A stretch of DNA of 64,000 nt from Rhizomicrobium palustre (GCF_011761565.1 NZ_JAASRM010000001.1:2108139-2172138), one strand, 5' to 3'; positions 34,560 through 44,477 are shown, counted from the stretch's first letter. Numbers and translations are program-made. Notes: a model not told the origin generated them from the sequence alone.

Positions 34560-34704
34560 GCCCTGTACCCTGGCGCCTTAGCCTGTCGCGGGACACCGGT
34601 CCGCGACACGCCCCTTTTGCCATTCTGCCCGCTGCCACTCCAGGGAGGAACCTTCTTGGCGGCATCACGTTGAGTAAAAAAGCCAGAACGGGCGAGAATA
34701 TGAC

Positions 34705-35817
34705 ATGGCGATCCTGCCACTAAAGCCGCTCAAAATCGCTATGGTCGCGCCGCTCTGTGAGGCTACCCCTCCCAAGCTCTATGGCGGGACCGAACGGGTC
34801 GTCGCCAACCTGACCGACGCCCTGGTCGGCCTTGGTCATCAGGTAACCCTTTTCGCGTCGGGGGATTCTGTCACCAATGCCAAGCTGGCAACGGGGCGGG
34901 CGCAAGCGATCCGGCTGGATCCAGCGCCCCTCAAATCCGAACCGGCGGCGCATTTCTCCATGCTCTTCGATCTCGCCGCCGAGGTGCATAAGTATGACGT
35001 GCTGCATTTCCATACCGATCTGTGGCATTTGCCCTTTTTCCAGCATGTCGCATCGCGCAGCTTGACCACCCTTCACGGGCGGCTGGATATCAAGGATTTG
35101 AGCCCCTTCTATGCGCGGTTCTCGGCTTATCCCTTGGTGTCCATCTCCAACAACCAGCGTGCGCCGATGCCGGACGCCAACTGGTTCGCCACGGTCCATC
35201 ATGGGCTGCCGGTCCACATCTATCCCTTCACGGCGCATCCGCTGGGCGGCTATCTCGCCTTCCTGGGGCGGATTTCGCCCGAGAAGCGCCCCGACCGGGC
35301 CATCGCGCTCGCCAAGGCTTCCGGCATCCCGCTTAAGATCGCAGCTAAGGTAGATGCTGCCGACCGCGCCTATTTCGAAACCGAGATCAAGCCGCTGCTG
35401 GATGATCCCTTGATCGAGTTCATTGGCGAGATCAGCGATGCCGAGAAGGGCGCGTTTCTTGGTAATGCCTTGGCGCTGCTCTTTCCCATCGATTGGCCGG
35501 AGCCCTTTGGCCTTGTGATGATCGAGGCGATGGCATGTGGGACGCCGGTGATCGCTTTCCGCTGTGGCTCGGTGCCAGAGGTCTTGTCCGATGGCGTGTC
35601 GGGGCGGATCGTGACGAGCGAGGCAGAGGCCCTCGAAGCTATTCGGGGGCTCTCCTGGCTCGACCGGCGGGCGGTCCGAGGCGAGTTCGAGCAGCGCTTC
35701 ACCTCGCTTGTGATGGCTCGCAATTATCAGCGGCTATACTACGAGCTGATTGGGGTGCGAACCGATGGCCCCAATCTCGATGCCGCTGCTTCCGGTAGTC
35801 TTAAAAAGCTGGGGTAG
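34705..35817 (+). CDS. GT4 family glycosyltransferase
   Basis: 370 residues, GT-B fold. The N-terminal MVAPLCEATPPKLYGGTER is the glycine-rich acceptor-side loop. FLGRISPEKRPDRAI and the EPFGLVMIEAMACGTPVIAF region (E-x7-E) form the donor site. It is followed 3 bases later by the amylo-alpha-1,6-glucosidase gene, so the two form an operon. The pair suggests synthesis and trimming of an alpha-glucan or a related polymer. The sugar nucleotide is not readable from sequence. Confidence 0.85.
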   Translation: MAILPLKPLKIAMVAPLCEATPPKLYGGTERVVANLTDALVGLGHQVTLFASGDSVTNAKLATGRAQAIRLDPAPLKSEPAAHFSMLFDLAAEVHKYDVLHFHTDLWHLPFFQHVASRSLTTLHGRLDIKDLSPFYARFSAYPLVSISNNQRAPMPDANWFATVHHGLPVHIYPFTAHPLGGYLAFLGRISPEKRPDRAIALAKASGIPLKIAAKVDAADRAYFETEIKPLLDDPLIEFIGEISDAEKGAFLGNALALLFPIDWPEPFGLVMIEAMACGTPVIAFRCGSVPEVLSDGVSGRIVTSEAEALEAIRGLSWLDRRAVRGEFEQRFTSLVMARNYQRLYYELIGVRTDGPNLDAAASGSLKKLG

Positions 35818-35820
35818 GCC

Positions 35821-37959
35821 GTGTCTGCTTCCGAACATCACGCCGAACGCCTTCGCCCCGATCCCCCACCGCGCCTGCGCCTCTTCTCGCTTAAAGACGG
35901 CGATATGTTCGTGGTGACGGATTCAGTGGGCGACATCTCTGGTCTGGGGGATGGTCTTTTCCGCAATGACACCCGCATCCTCTCCTATCTGCAATTGCGG
36001 GTAGGAGGGATGAAGCCGGTGGTGCTCAATACCGCCCGCAGCCGGAATAATGTGGTGCTCCGGGCCCATATGGTCAACCGACCGCCGAGCGCCCCTTCGG
36101 GCCATGAGCCGGGCGCGGTCCATATCGAGCGTACCAAACTCCTTTGGAATAATACGCTCTACGAACGCTTCCGTTTCACCAATTACGGCGATATTCCCGC
36201 AAGCCTGCCGGTAATGCTGCGCTTCGCCGCCGACTTTGCCGACATCTTCGAGGTGCGCGGCACAAATCGCATCCGGCATGGCAATCTGCATCGCCGCCAA
36301 ACCGACAATAACCAGGTTCTCCTCATCTATGATGGGCTCGACAATGTCGTGCGCACCACGGTGATTTCCTTCTCCGATCCGCCCGCCAAGCTCGCGGTAG
36401 ACGAGGCTCACTTCCAGATCGAGCTACAGACTGGAGAAGATCACGAACTCTATATCGAATATGGGATCGACCGCAGCGCCAAACCAGGGCGTCAACGCTA
36501 TCGCTTGGCTGCGGCCTCCGCCAATGCCGCGATGCGGGTGACGAGTCGCAGGGGCGGGCGGGTAATGACCTCAGGCCTGCGATTCAATGAATGGATCGAG
36601 CGTTCGCATGCGGATCTGGCGCTGCTCACCACCGAAATGGAGACGGGGCCATTTCCCTATGCCGGTATTCCCTGGTTCTCTACCGCCTTTGGCCGTGATT
36701 CCATTATCACCGCGCTGCAGACCTTGTGGCTCGATCCTGCTATGGCGCGTGGGGTGTTGCGCTTTCTCTCCAAGATGCAGGCCACCGAGACCTCCTCTTT
36801 TCGCGATAGCGAGCCGGGCAAGATCATGCACGAAACCCGCAAGGGCGAGATGACTGCGCTCGGCGAATTGCCCTTCGGCCAGTATTACGGCGGCATCGAT
36901 ACCACGCCCCTTTTCGTCATGCTCTGTGCCGCTTATGCCGAGCGCACCGGCGATCTCGAAACCATCGATTCCATATGGCCAAATATCGAAGCGGCGCTGG
37001 GCTGGATCGAGCAGGTGCAAAGTGCGGTCGGCAATGGGCTTCTTGCTTATCGCCGGGGCGAGAAGACCGGCCTCGCCAATCAAGGCTGGAAAGATAGCGA
37101 AGATTCCATCTTTCATGCCGATGGCACTATGGCAGAGGGACCTATCGCGCTGGTCGAGGTGCAGGGCTATGCCTTCGCGGCCTTCCGGGGCATGGCCCGG
37201 CTCGCGGGACGGCGCGGTGATGATCGCGCCGCAACCCTTTGGATGGCGCGGGCCGAAGCATTCCGCAAAATCGTCGAAGAGCGCTTCTGGGACGAAGAGC
37301 TTGGCACCTATGGCATCGCGTTGGATGGCGAGGGTAGGCTCTGCCGTGTACGTGCCTCCAATCCCGGCCATCTTTTATACTGCGGCCTGCCAAGCCTTGA
37401 ACGCGCTCAAAGGCTGATTTCGCTGTTGCGTACGCCTGCCTTTGATTCCGGCTGGGGTATTCGCACGCTCGGCCTCGGCGAAGCCAATTTCAATCCCATG
37501 TCCTATCACAACGGTTCGGTCTGGCCGCATGACACCGCGCTCTGCGTTGCCGGTATGGCCCGTTATGGCGAGCGCGCCAGCGCCGCACGGATGCTGAATC
37601 AGCTTTTCGAAGCCGCGGGCCATTTCAATATGGAGCTGCCGGAACTCTTCTGCGGCTTCCCGCGCCGCCCTGGCGAGCCGCCCGTACATTATCCCGTCGC
37701 CTGTTTGCCGCAGGCTTGGGCGGCGGGCGCCGCTTTCATGGTGTTGCAAGCCTGTTTGGGGGTGAAGGTGGATGGCTGGGCGGAAACGGTCACTGTGACC
37801 CGTCCTATTCTGCCGCCGCATATCCAGAAACTGTCCGTCAGCAATATCACCGTTGGTACGCGCGCTATCACGCTGCGCTTCGAGCGGCTGGCGGGCCATG
37901 TCGTGGTCTCTTCCGATGCCGCTGAGCATCACGACGTGCCGGTGATGCTGGAATTGTGA
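35821..37959 (+). CDS. Amylo-alpha-1,6-glucosidase / glycogen-debranching-type glycoside hydrolase
   Basis: 712 residues with a GTG start. The N-terminal beta-rich domain (about 15-215, beginning LRLFSLKDGDMFVVTDSVGDI) is the debranching-enzyme N-terminal domain. An (alpha/alpha)6 catalytic barrel follows with PWFSTAFGRDS, the acidic KDSEDSIFHADG segment, and a C-terminal LPELFCGFPRRPGEPP. Such enzymes release glucose at alpha-1,6 branches. It is translated right behind the GT4 gene. No glgA, glgB, glgC or glgP is in the window. Confidence 0.87.
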   Translation: MSASEHHAERLRPDPPPRLRLFSLKDGDMFVVTDSVGDISGLGDGLFRNDTRILSYLQLRVGGMKPVVLNTARSRNNVVLRAHMVNRPPSAPSGHEPGAVHIERTKLLWNNTLYERFRFTNYGDIPASLPVMLRFAADFADIFEVRGTNRIRHGNLHRRQTDNNQVLLIYDGLDNVVRTTVISFSDPPAKLAVDEAHFQIELQTGEDHELYIEYGIDRSAKPGRQRYRLAAASANAAMRVTSRRGGRVMTSGLRFNEWIERSHADLALLTTEMETGPFPYAGIPWFSTAFGRDSIITALQTLWLDPAMARGVLRFLSKMQATETSSFRDSEPGKIMHETRKGEMTALGELPFGQYYGGIDTTPLFVMLCAAYAERTGDLETIDSIWPNIEAALGWIEQVQSAVGNGLLAYRRGEKTGLANQGWKDSEDSIFHADGTMAEGPIALVEVQGYAFAAFRGMARLAGRRGDDRAATLWMARAEAFRKIVEERFWDEELGTYGIALDGEGRLCRVRASNPGHLLYCGLPSLERAQRLISLLRTPAFDSGWGIRTLGLGEANFNPMSYHNGSVWPHDTALCVAGMARYGERASAARMLNQLFEAAGHFNMELPELFCGFPRRPGEPPVHYPVACLPQAWAAGAAFMVLQACLGVKVDGWAETVTVTRPILPPHIQKLSVSNITVGTRAITLRFERLAGHVVVSSDAAEHHDVPVMLEL

Positions 37960-38080
37960 GCCATTCAAGCCCGAGCGCGCGGTTATTAGCAACACGCTGC
38001 GCCGGAGCATCCTTAGGCCGTCGCCTCCTAGAAAAGCTGCATAAATCCTCTACCATCTTGGCATGATTAGGGGAGGTTCT

Positions 38081-39241
38081 ATGCGTCGCTTTGTTACCCT
38101 TGGGATGCTTTTCTGCGCCTTTACCTGCACTGCCTTTGCGCTTCCGAGCGGCCCGGCGATCGACGGTGAAGTCCAAAGCGTCATGGCCTCTACCCACGCC
38201 AAGGGACTGGCGCTGGCAGTGATCGATGGCGGCAAGGTCTCCTATGTGCAAAGTTTTGGCGTGCGCAATGCCAAGGGCGATCCGCTCACGCCTGACACGG
38301 TGATGTATGGCGCCTCGCTGACCAAGACCGTCTTTGCCTATACCGTTCTGCAATTGGTGGATCAGGGAAAGCTGAAGCTCGACACGCCGCTCAAGGATGA
38401 TCTCGATAAAGCGCTGCCGCTTTACGGACCCGATCCTGTCTTTCCCAACAAATATGGTCCCTATAAGGATCTCGCGGGCGATCCGCGCTGGGAAAAGATC
38501 ACCCCGCGCATGTGTCTGACCCATTCCACCGGCTTCGGCAATTTCTGGTTCTTGGAGCCGGATGAGAAGCTGCGCATTCATTTCGAACCCGGTACGCGTT
38601 TTTCCTATTCGGGCGAGGGCCTGATCCTTCTGCAATTCGTCATCGAGCATGGCCGTGCTGGCCTCGATCTCGGCGATCTGACCAAGGCCAATTTCGATCG
38701 TCTTGGCATGACACGCACGAGCCTGAAATGGCGCTCTGATTTTGCAGGCAATCTCGCTGATGGCTGGAACGACAAAGGTGAAGTGCAGGCGCATGATGAA
38801 CGCAGCAAGGTGCGTGTTGCCGGCTCGATGGACACCACCATCTCAGACCTTTCCAAATTCGTCGCGGCGCTGGTGAAGGGTGACGGCTTAAGCCCAGCCT
38901 CGCGCGCCGAAGTGACCAAGCCGCAGCTCCACATCACGACAGCGCATCAATTTCCCATCCTGGCGCCTGATTCACCTTTGGCTGCGCAAAGGAAAGACCT
39001 TTATGCCGGGCTCGGCGTGGTGGTGTTCGATGGTCCGCAAGGCCATGGCTTTTTCAAGGGCGGTCATGACGGGCAAACCGCAAACACCATGGTCTGTCTG
39101 GAAAAGACGCAGCGCTGCGTTTTGATCCTTTCCAACGACGTGCGCGCCGAAACCGCTTTCTCGCGTCTGGTCCGCTTCATCCTGGGCGAAACGGGCGTGC
39201 CCTATGATTGGGAATATGGCGATTACGCTGGAAAATCGTGA
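38081..39241 (+). CDS. Secreted serine hydrolase, class C beta-lactamase/DD-peptidase family
   Basis: 386 residues with a signal peptide (about 1-20). The nucleophile motif is S-x-x-K in GASLTKTVFAY, and the second motif is Y-S-G in FSYSGEG. The usual KTG box is replaced by HDGQTAN (GGHDGQ), as in many esterase-type members. The ATG at 38081 has GGGGAGG in front; one six codons upstream is weaker. It probably cleaves esters or D-amino-acid peptides in the periplasm. True antibiotic hydrolysis is not indicated. Confidence 0.83.
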   Translation: MRRFVTLGMLFCAFTCTAFALPSGPAIDGEVQSVMASTHAKGLALAVIDGGKVSYVQSFGVRNAKGDPLTPDTVMYGASLTKTVFAYTVLQLVDQGKLKLDTPLKDDLDKALPLYGPDPVFPNKYGPYKDLAGDPRWEKITPRMCLTHSTGFGNFWFLEPDEKLRIHFEPGTRFSYSGEGLILLQFVIEHGRAGLDLGDLTKANFDRLGMTRTSLKWRSDFAGNLADGWNDKGEVQAHDERSKVRVAGSMDTTISDLSKFVAALVKGDGLSPASRAEVTKPQLHITTAHQFPILAPDSPLAAQRKDLYAGLGVVVFDGPQGHGFFKGGHDGQTANTMVCLEKTQRCVLILSNDVRAETAFSRLVRFILGETGVPYDWEYGDYAGKS

Positions 39242-39251
39242 GCTTGGTTCC

Positions 39252-39284
39252 AAAACAAAAACGGCGGACCTTTCGGCCCGCCGT
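39252..39284 (-). terminator. Rho-independent terminator of pfkB
   Basis: On the minus strand ACGGCGGGCC-GAAA-GGTCCGCCGT (39261-39284) followed by TTTTGTTTT. It also lies just after the convergent serine hydrolase gene. Confidence 0.85.
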
Positions 39285-39309
39285 CTCGCATTTGATATTT
39301 CGCTTTGGC

Positions 39310-40260
39310 TTACGCCGTGGCGAGGCTTTTGATCTCGACCTGCGGAGCGAGCTGCTCGACCACATCCGGCGAAGCAAGGCCGGTGCCGGGAGAGAGCAGG
39401 GCCGCGCAACCGCCCGCGATGGCAAAGCGGAAGGCTTCAGTCAGGCTCTTTCTCTGCGCCAGGCTGAGAATGAGCATGGCCACAAAGCTGTCGCCCGCGC
39501 CCACCGTGCCACGCACCGTCACCGGCGGCGGCTTGGCATAGATCGAGATGTCACGGCTGACGAGCAGGGCGCCATCCGGGCCCATGGTCAGAGCCACGAT
39601 CTCGGCCTTGCCGTTGACCACAAGCTGCTTGGCGGCGGCGTGCGAATCTTCAAGGCTCGGCTCTTCGCCCAGGAATTCAGTGAATTCCGAAAGCGACGGC
39701 TTCACCAGATAGCAGCCGACATCCAAGGCATGCTTCAGCGGCGGGCCAGAGGTGTCGAGCACCAGGCGGGCGCCGCCCGAAACGCGCAGGTTGCGCGCCA
39801 GCCGGGCATAGAAATCATGCGGGACGCCGCGCGGCAAAGACCCCGAAGCCACCGAGAAGCCGCTGGAGGATGCCGCGGTGGTCAGGCCTAGGCCTGCCGT
39901 CCATTCTTCCTCGCCCAGCGTCGGCCCAGGCAGCACGAAACGAAATTGCTGACCGGTGGAAAGCTCATTGGCTGTGAAATTGGCGCGGCAGTCGCGCGCG
40001 ATCATGAACGACTGATGGCGCACTTCCTCTGCCGCCACCAAACGCTCCAGCATCAAGCCGGAGGGGCCGCCCATCGGAAAAATTGCCAGCGGTTCAGCTC
40101 CGAACCGCTTCAGCACACGCGCCACGTTAATACCGCCACCGCCGGGATCGCGCCGCGTCTTCAGGCAGCGCATTTTGTGTTCGGTCATCATCTGTTTGAC
40201 CGACACGCCCAGATCGATGGCCGGGTTCATCGTGAGGGTTACGATATTCTCTGTTTTCAT
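39310..40260 (-). CDS. pfkB: PfkB-type 6-phosphofructokinase (hexose kinase family)
   Basis: 316 residues of the ribokinase/PfkB fold, very close in layout to E. coli Pfk-2. It begins TLTMNPAIDLGV, has PGGGGINVARVLKRFG for sugar-phosphate binding, and has the C-terminal GTVGAGDSFVA with the catalytic Asp and anion hole. It would phosphorylate fructose-6-phosphate (or tagatose-6-P/fructose-1-P in relatives) in the cytoplasm. The ATG at 40260 follows GAGGAAGGGA; an earlier start at 40296 adds an unrelated 12 residues. A single gene with its own terminator. Confidence 0.85.
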   Translation of the reverse strand: MKTENIVTLTMNPAIDLGVSVKQMMTEHKMRCLKTRRDPGGGGINVARVLKRFGAEPLAIFPMGGPSGLMLERLVAAEEVRHQSFMIARDCRANFTANELSTGQQFRFVLPGPTLGEEEWTAGLGLTTAASSSGFSVASGSLPRGVPHDFYARLARNLRVSGGARLVLDTSGPPLKHALDVGCYLVKPSLSEFTEFLGEEPSLEDSHAAAKQLVVNGKAEIVALTMGPDGALLVSRDISIYAKPPPVTVRGTVGAGDSFVAMLILSLAQRKSLTEAFRFAIAGGCAALLSPGTGLASPDVVEQLAPQVEIKSLATA

Positions 40261-40556
40261 TCCCTTCCTCGTACGGCCCGAGCCTCGCCCCGCCAACTTC
40301 TATGATCTAACTGACAGCCCTGTCATTCGATAACATATCACTGCGAGGTGGTGTATGTGCTGTAGGCCCAATTTGCGGGATGAATGGTCACAGCCGCAAG
40401 GTGCCTAACCTGAAGTGGAATCCGGTGTTTAGTGGTTTTGGGCTTCACCCCAGCTTTAAAACGCGAATGCGACATATCAGGCAAGACGTAGAACAACCTA
40501 CAGAATACGCTGGTAACACCGCTTTGTTGCCAAGCTCTTAGACCAGGCGAGCCAAG

Positions 40557-41894
40557 ATGACCCAGATTGCGCGAATCGCTGCTTTTTCCGTCCTCTGGAT
40601 CGGGCTTTTTCCGGCCTTGGCCGAGCCTGAAGCTGGGCTTGGCGCCGCCGCCCTGAAAGCCTCCTGGACGCAATATGGCCCTGGCGGGATTTTGGAAGCC
40701 CGCGCGGTGGTAGAGGGGGAAACCTGTCCGACCCTCACTCAGGACCTCGAGCTTGCGCCGATGCAACCGCGAGCGGCGAAAAGCAAAGATTTCGCGCTTG
40801 TTTGTACCGCGCAGATTTCCGCCCGAACACGTCAGGCGGCGCTGGTCTTCGCAGGCGATGCGCAAAAGGGGGGCAAGATCGTGGTGCCCTTGGCGCTTCC
40901 AGCCAGCGAACCGCAACGCATTCTCGTTTTGGGCGACACCGGCTGCCGAATCAAAGGCTCGACGGTGCAGGATTGTTCCGATCCGGCGGCTTGGCCTTTC
41001 CCGCAGCTTTCGGCGGCGGCGGCCCGGCTGCGCCCCGACCTCGTCATCCATGTCGGCGATTTCCTATATAGAGAGAGTCCATGCCCGGTCGATTTCAAAG
41101 GCTGCCAAGGCACGCCCTATGGCGATAACTGGCCGACCTGGGATGTCGATTTCTTCGCACCCGCAGCCCCGCTTATGACCGCCGCGCCTTGGGTGATCCT
41201 GCGCGGCAATCACGAGGATTGCGCCCGCGCCGGCGCGGGCTTCCTCAGATTGTTAGGCCCAACCGCTTACGATCCCGTCGTGCCCTGCACCGATCATCTT
41301 TCCCCCTATGCGGTGCCGCTGAAGGGGCTGAATCTGGTGGTCAGCGATAATGCCAACGCGCCCGAGACCAGCCTGAATGACAAGCTGGTGGCGACCTATA
41401 GCGCCGAGTTCGCCGCGTTGGCCAAAGAGCCGTCGCCGAGCTGGTGGCTGATGCATCGCCCGATCTGGGGCCTTATCACCGGACCTTTGGGCATTCCGGC
41501 AGGCGGCAATCTCAATCTCATGGCCTCGGTGGGGGAAGAGGGGGTACCGGCGCCGGTCGCCTTGATGCTGGCGGGGCATATCCACACGTTCGAAGCCATC
41601 AACTACCAAGGCAAGCATGTGCCGCCGCAAATCGTCGCCGGACATGGCGGCGATCTTCTTGATCCTACCCCCGCCAATCTGAAAGGCGCGGTGTTCCAAG
41701 GTTCTTATGGCGTGTCGGTGAAGGACGGCATTTCAATTGGCGGCTTCGGCTTTCTGCTCATGACCAAGATGGGCGATAGCTGGACGATTGATGTCTACGA
41801 CGCGCAAGGTCGCCCTGAACGCCAATGCCGCTTCGCGAAGGGACGCGTCGATTGTCCTGTGCCGGTGAACCTCAAGCGGCGGCGGGTGCCCTGA
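40557..41894 (+). CDS. Secreted calcineurin-like metallophosphatase
   Basis: 445 residues with a signal peptide (about 1-22). After an N-terminal beta-rich domain (25-120), a metallophosphoesterase domain shows LGDTGC, HVGDFLY, RGNHEDC, and the closing AGHIHTFE. This is the purple-acid-phosphatase-like layout found in periplasmic bacterial enzymes that hydrolyse phosphate esters. C-terminal cysteines (RQCRFAKGRVDCP) may pair. It is divergent from pfkB across 296 bases that hold no gene I can support. Confidence 0.85.
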   Translation: MTQIARIAAFSVLWIGLFPALAEPEAGLGAAALKASWTQYGPGGILEARAVVEGETCPTLTQDLELAPMQPRAAKSKDFALVCTAQISARTRQAALVFAGDAQKGGKIVVPLALPASEPQRILVLGDTGCRIKGSTVQDCSDPAAWPFPQLSAAAARLRPDLVIHVGDFLYRESPCPVDFKGCQGTPYGDNWPTWDVDFFAPAAPLMTAAPWVILRGNHEDCARAGAGFLRLLGPTAYDPVVPCTDHLSPYAVPLKGLNLVVSDNANAPETSLNDKLVATYSAEFAALAKEPSPSWWLMHRPIWGLITGPLGIPAGGNLNLMASVGEEGVPAPVALMLAGHIHTFEAINYQGKHVPPQIVAGHGGDLLDPTPANLKGAVFQGSYGVSVKDGISIGGFGFLLMTKMGDSWTIDVYDAQGRPERQCRFAKGRVDCPVPVNLKRRRVP

Positions 41895-41928
41895 ACCCCG
41901 TGATGATCTGCCCCTAAGCGGAGGATGA

Positions 41929-42126
41929 ATGGCCGGACAGAAAATCGATAGCGGATGCTTCTTCCGCCTTGGCGCGGTGTTCTGGCTCATCATCGCGGCA
42001 TTGGTGGGCGTGGCCCATTTCATCTGGCCGATATTTTCTGAGACCCGCGGCTTTGCCACCCTCTTTGTAATCGCGGCGCTCGCTTTGGGCTTTGGCCTTG
42101 TCTATCTCGCCAAGCCGAAAGAGTGA
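41929..42126 (+). CDS. Small two-helix membrane protein, unknown
   Basis: 65 residues. A cytoplasmic head (MAGQKIDSGC) is followed by helices at about 14-34 and 42-60, and a KPKE tail. GGAGGATGA is a strong ribosome site at the right distance, which makes the gene credible. It lies 34 bases after the metallophosphatase, probably in the same transcript. I do not recognise the family. Confidence 0.6.
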   Translation: MAGQKIDSGCFFRLGAVFWLIIAALVGVAHFIWPIFSETRGFATLFVIAALALGFGLVYLAKPKE

Positions 42127-42341
42127 TAACGCTCCCATTTTAGCGGCGCTGAACGCTCCCTGCGCCTGTTCAACCTGCGCTTTATCCCCCATGAAACGAG
42201 ATGCACGCGCATCGCGATAGAAGCGCGACAAGTCATCCGAAGTCTCAAGCTCTTCGGCTTGTGACTTGACCGACCGTAAGCGCTGTCATTAGTTTCGCTC
42301 TCTAAGGGCAAATAGGCCCAAGCCCAAAACGGGAGGGAAGT

Positions 42342-43361
42342 GTGAAAGGTACTTTGGCGGCTTTCGCGGCCGCGTTGATGCTTGGCGGATCGGCGCTCGC
42401 AGGTCAGTTTGGCGAAGACTTCGTGCCGGTGGATGCGGCGGCGCAAACCGCTCAAATGGGTGGTGGCGTGAATGTGCTCGGCTATGATCCGGGCTGGGGT
42501 GATCCCTCGCTGTTCCGCTTCAAATCCGAATACTTCAAGGTCATCCGCGAGGGCGGCTTCAAGCATGTGCGTATCGTGCTGCAGGCCTTCCAGTATCAGG
42601 ATGCGAACGGCAATCTGACGCCGAAATACCTGAACCAGCTCGATACCTTCGTGAAAGCCGCTTTGGATGCGGGTTTGACGGTCATCCTCGATGAGCATGA
42701 TTTCGAATTCTGCGCCAAGGATGCCACAACTTGCGGCGTCAAGCTGAACAAGTTCTGGCAGCAGATTGCGCCGCGCTACAAGGATGCCTCCAACCGCGTG
42801 ATCTTCGAGGTGCTCAACGAGCCCCATGGCGTGCTTACGGCGGAGCTTTGGAATAAGCAGCTCGTCGAGACGCTGGCCGTCATCCGCGCCACCAACCCGA
42901 CCCGCAATGTCATCATTGGACCCGCCAATTGGAATGGGCTTGATGCGCTGCCGTCTTTGCAGTTGCCGGAGAACGACCGCCACATCATCGCGACCTTCCA
43001 CTATTACCTGCCGATGGAATTCACCCATCAGGGCGCGCCTTGGGCTGAGCCCAAAATTACAGCGCTGTCAAGCATCCATTGGGGTACGCCGGAGGAATAT
43101 AAATTCCTCTCTGACAAGTTCGATACCGCCAAAGCCTGGGCGACCGCGCATAACCGTCCCCTCTTCCTGGGCGAGTTCGGGCCCTACGATCCGGCCCCGG
43201 CTGAGGATCGCGTGAAATGGACCAAAGCGGTGCGTGAAGCCGCTGAGGCACGCGGCATGGCCTGGGCCTGGTGGCAGTGGGACGGCAACTTCATTTTGTG
43301 GGATTATACGAAGAACAGCTTTGTGGAGCCGATCCACTCCGCACTGATCCCCAAACCTTAA
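42342..43361 (+). CDS. Glycoside hydrolase family 5 (endoglucanase/mannanase-like), first copy
   Basis: 339 residues with a GTG start behind a GGGAGGGAA site and a signal peptide (about 1-20). The (beta/alpha)8 GH5 barrel shows the acid/base E160 in FEVLNEPHG, and the nucleophile E278 in LFLGEFGPYD. HYYLPMEFTHQG carries the conserved His/Tyr. It would hydrolyse beta-1,4-glucan or mannan in the periplasm or outside. It is followed 36 bases later by a paralogue. Confidence 0.9.
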   Translation: MKGTLAAFAAALMLGGSALAGQFGEDFVPVDAAAQTAQMGGGVNVLGYDPGWGDPSLFRFKSEYFKVIREGGFKHVRIVLQAFQYQDANGNLTPKYLNQLDTFVKAALDAGLTVILDEHDFEFCAKDATTCGVKLNKFWQQIAPRYKDASNRVIFEVLNEPHGVLTAELWNKQLVETLAVIRATNPTRNVIIGPANWNGLDALPSLQLPENDRHIIATFHYYLPMEFTHQGAPWAEPKITALSSIHWGTPEEYKFLSDKFDTAKAWATAHNRPLFLGEFGPYDPAPAEDRVKWTKAVREAAEARGMAWAWWQWDGNFILWDYTKNSFVEPIHSALIPKP

Positions 43362-43397
43362 TCCCTAGGCCCTGATCCTCTAGCAAAAGAGAACCAG

Positions 43398-44465
43398 ATG
43401 AATTTCCCCAAACTCTTCGCCTTAGGCGCTGTCCTTCTGATCGCCCAAGGTTGTCAGATCAACGCCAAGCTCGAGTCGAACAGCCCTGCGCCGCAAGTGG
43501 CGGCGAGTGTGCCTGCGGAAACGGCGGCCAAGGACGCCTTTCTCCAGGTTGGGGAAATGAAGCGCGGTGTGAACGTGCTGTCTGAAGATCCCGGCTGGAC
43601 CGACGCTTCCAAGGCGCGGTTCAAGCCGGAGTATTTCAAGAAAATCCACGACGCCGGATTTTCCACCGTCCGTATCGTGCTGAACGCTTTCAGCCATATG
43701 GATGATTACTATGTGCTCGAGACGGGATACCTCGCCCGTCTCGATACCATGGTGAAGGCCGGGCTTGATGCCGGGCTCAACGTCATCCTCGATGAGCATG
43801 ACTTCAATTACTGCAGCAAGGATACCTGGAGCTGCCGTCAGAAGCTGAACGCCTTCTGGGCCCAGGTCGCCCCTCGCTACAAGGATGCTTCCAACCGCCT
43901 GATCTTTGAGGTGCTGAACGAACCGCACGAGGCGTTCACGCCCGAGATGTGGAACGATCAGATCAAGCAGACCCTGCCGATCATCCGCGCCTCCAACCCG
44001 ACGCGCAATGTCATCATCGGACCCGGCTTCTGGAACAGCGCGGCTTATCTCGACAAGCTCGATCTGCCGGTGCCCGATCGCCACATCATCGTGACCTATC
44101 ACTATTACGCGCCGATGGAGTTCACCCATCAAGGCTCGCCTTGGGTGCCGCAATATAAGCTGACGGGCCAGAATTGGGGCTCGGCGGCCGACCTTGCCCA
44201 GCTCAACAAGGACTTCGATGTGGTGAAGGCCTGGAGCAACAAGTGGAATCGCCCGATCCTGCTTGGCGAATTCGGCGCCTATGAAACCGCGCCGATGGAT
44301 GGCCGCTTGCGCTACACCGATGCGGTGGCGCGTGCTGCCGAAGCGCGCGGCTTTGCCTGGGCCTATTGGCAGTTCGACAAGGACTTCATCGTCTACGACA
44401 TCGCCAAGGATCAATGGGTCGAACCCATCCTCAACGCCCTGATCCCGCCTGCAGCGGCGAAGTAA
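43398..44465 (+). CDS. Glycoside hydrolase family 5, second copy (putative lipoprotein)
   Basis: 355 residues. The N-terminus MNFPKLFALGAVLLIAQGC ends in a Cys at position 19 that resembles a lipobox, though the -2 residue is Gln, so lipidation is possible rather than certain. The barrel has E175 (FEVLNEPHE) and E291 (LLGEFGAYE). It is clearly a paralogue of the upstream gene, sharing DASNR.IFEVLNEPH and PMEFTHQG. A membrane-anchored and a soluble version would split the work on one polysaccharide; this is inferred. Confidence 0.9.
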   Translation: MNFPKLFALGAVLLIAQGCQINAKLESNSPAPQVAASVPAETAAKDAFLQVGEMKRGVNVLSEDPGWTDASKARFKPEYFKKIHDAGFSTVRIVLNAFSHMDDYYVLETGYLARLDTMVKAGLDAGLNVILDEHDFNYCSKDTWSCRQKLNAFWAQVAPRYKDASNRLIFEVLNEPHEAFTPEMWNDQIKQTLPIIRASNPTRNVIIGPGFWNSAAYLDKLDLPVPDRHIIVTYHYYAPMEFTHQGSPWVPQYKLTGQNWGSAADLAQLNKDFDVVKAWSNKWNRPILLGEFGAYETAPMDGRLRYTDAVARAAEARGFAWAYWQFDKDFIVYDIAKDQWVEPILNALIPPAAAK

Positions 44466-44477
44466 ATAATCTTGCGT

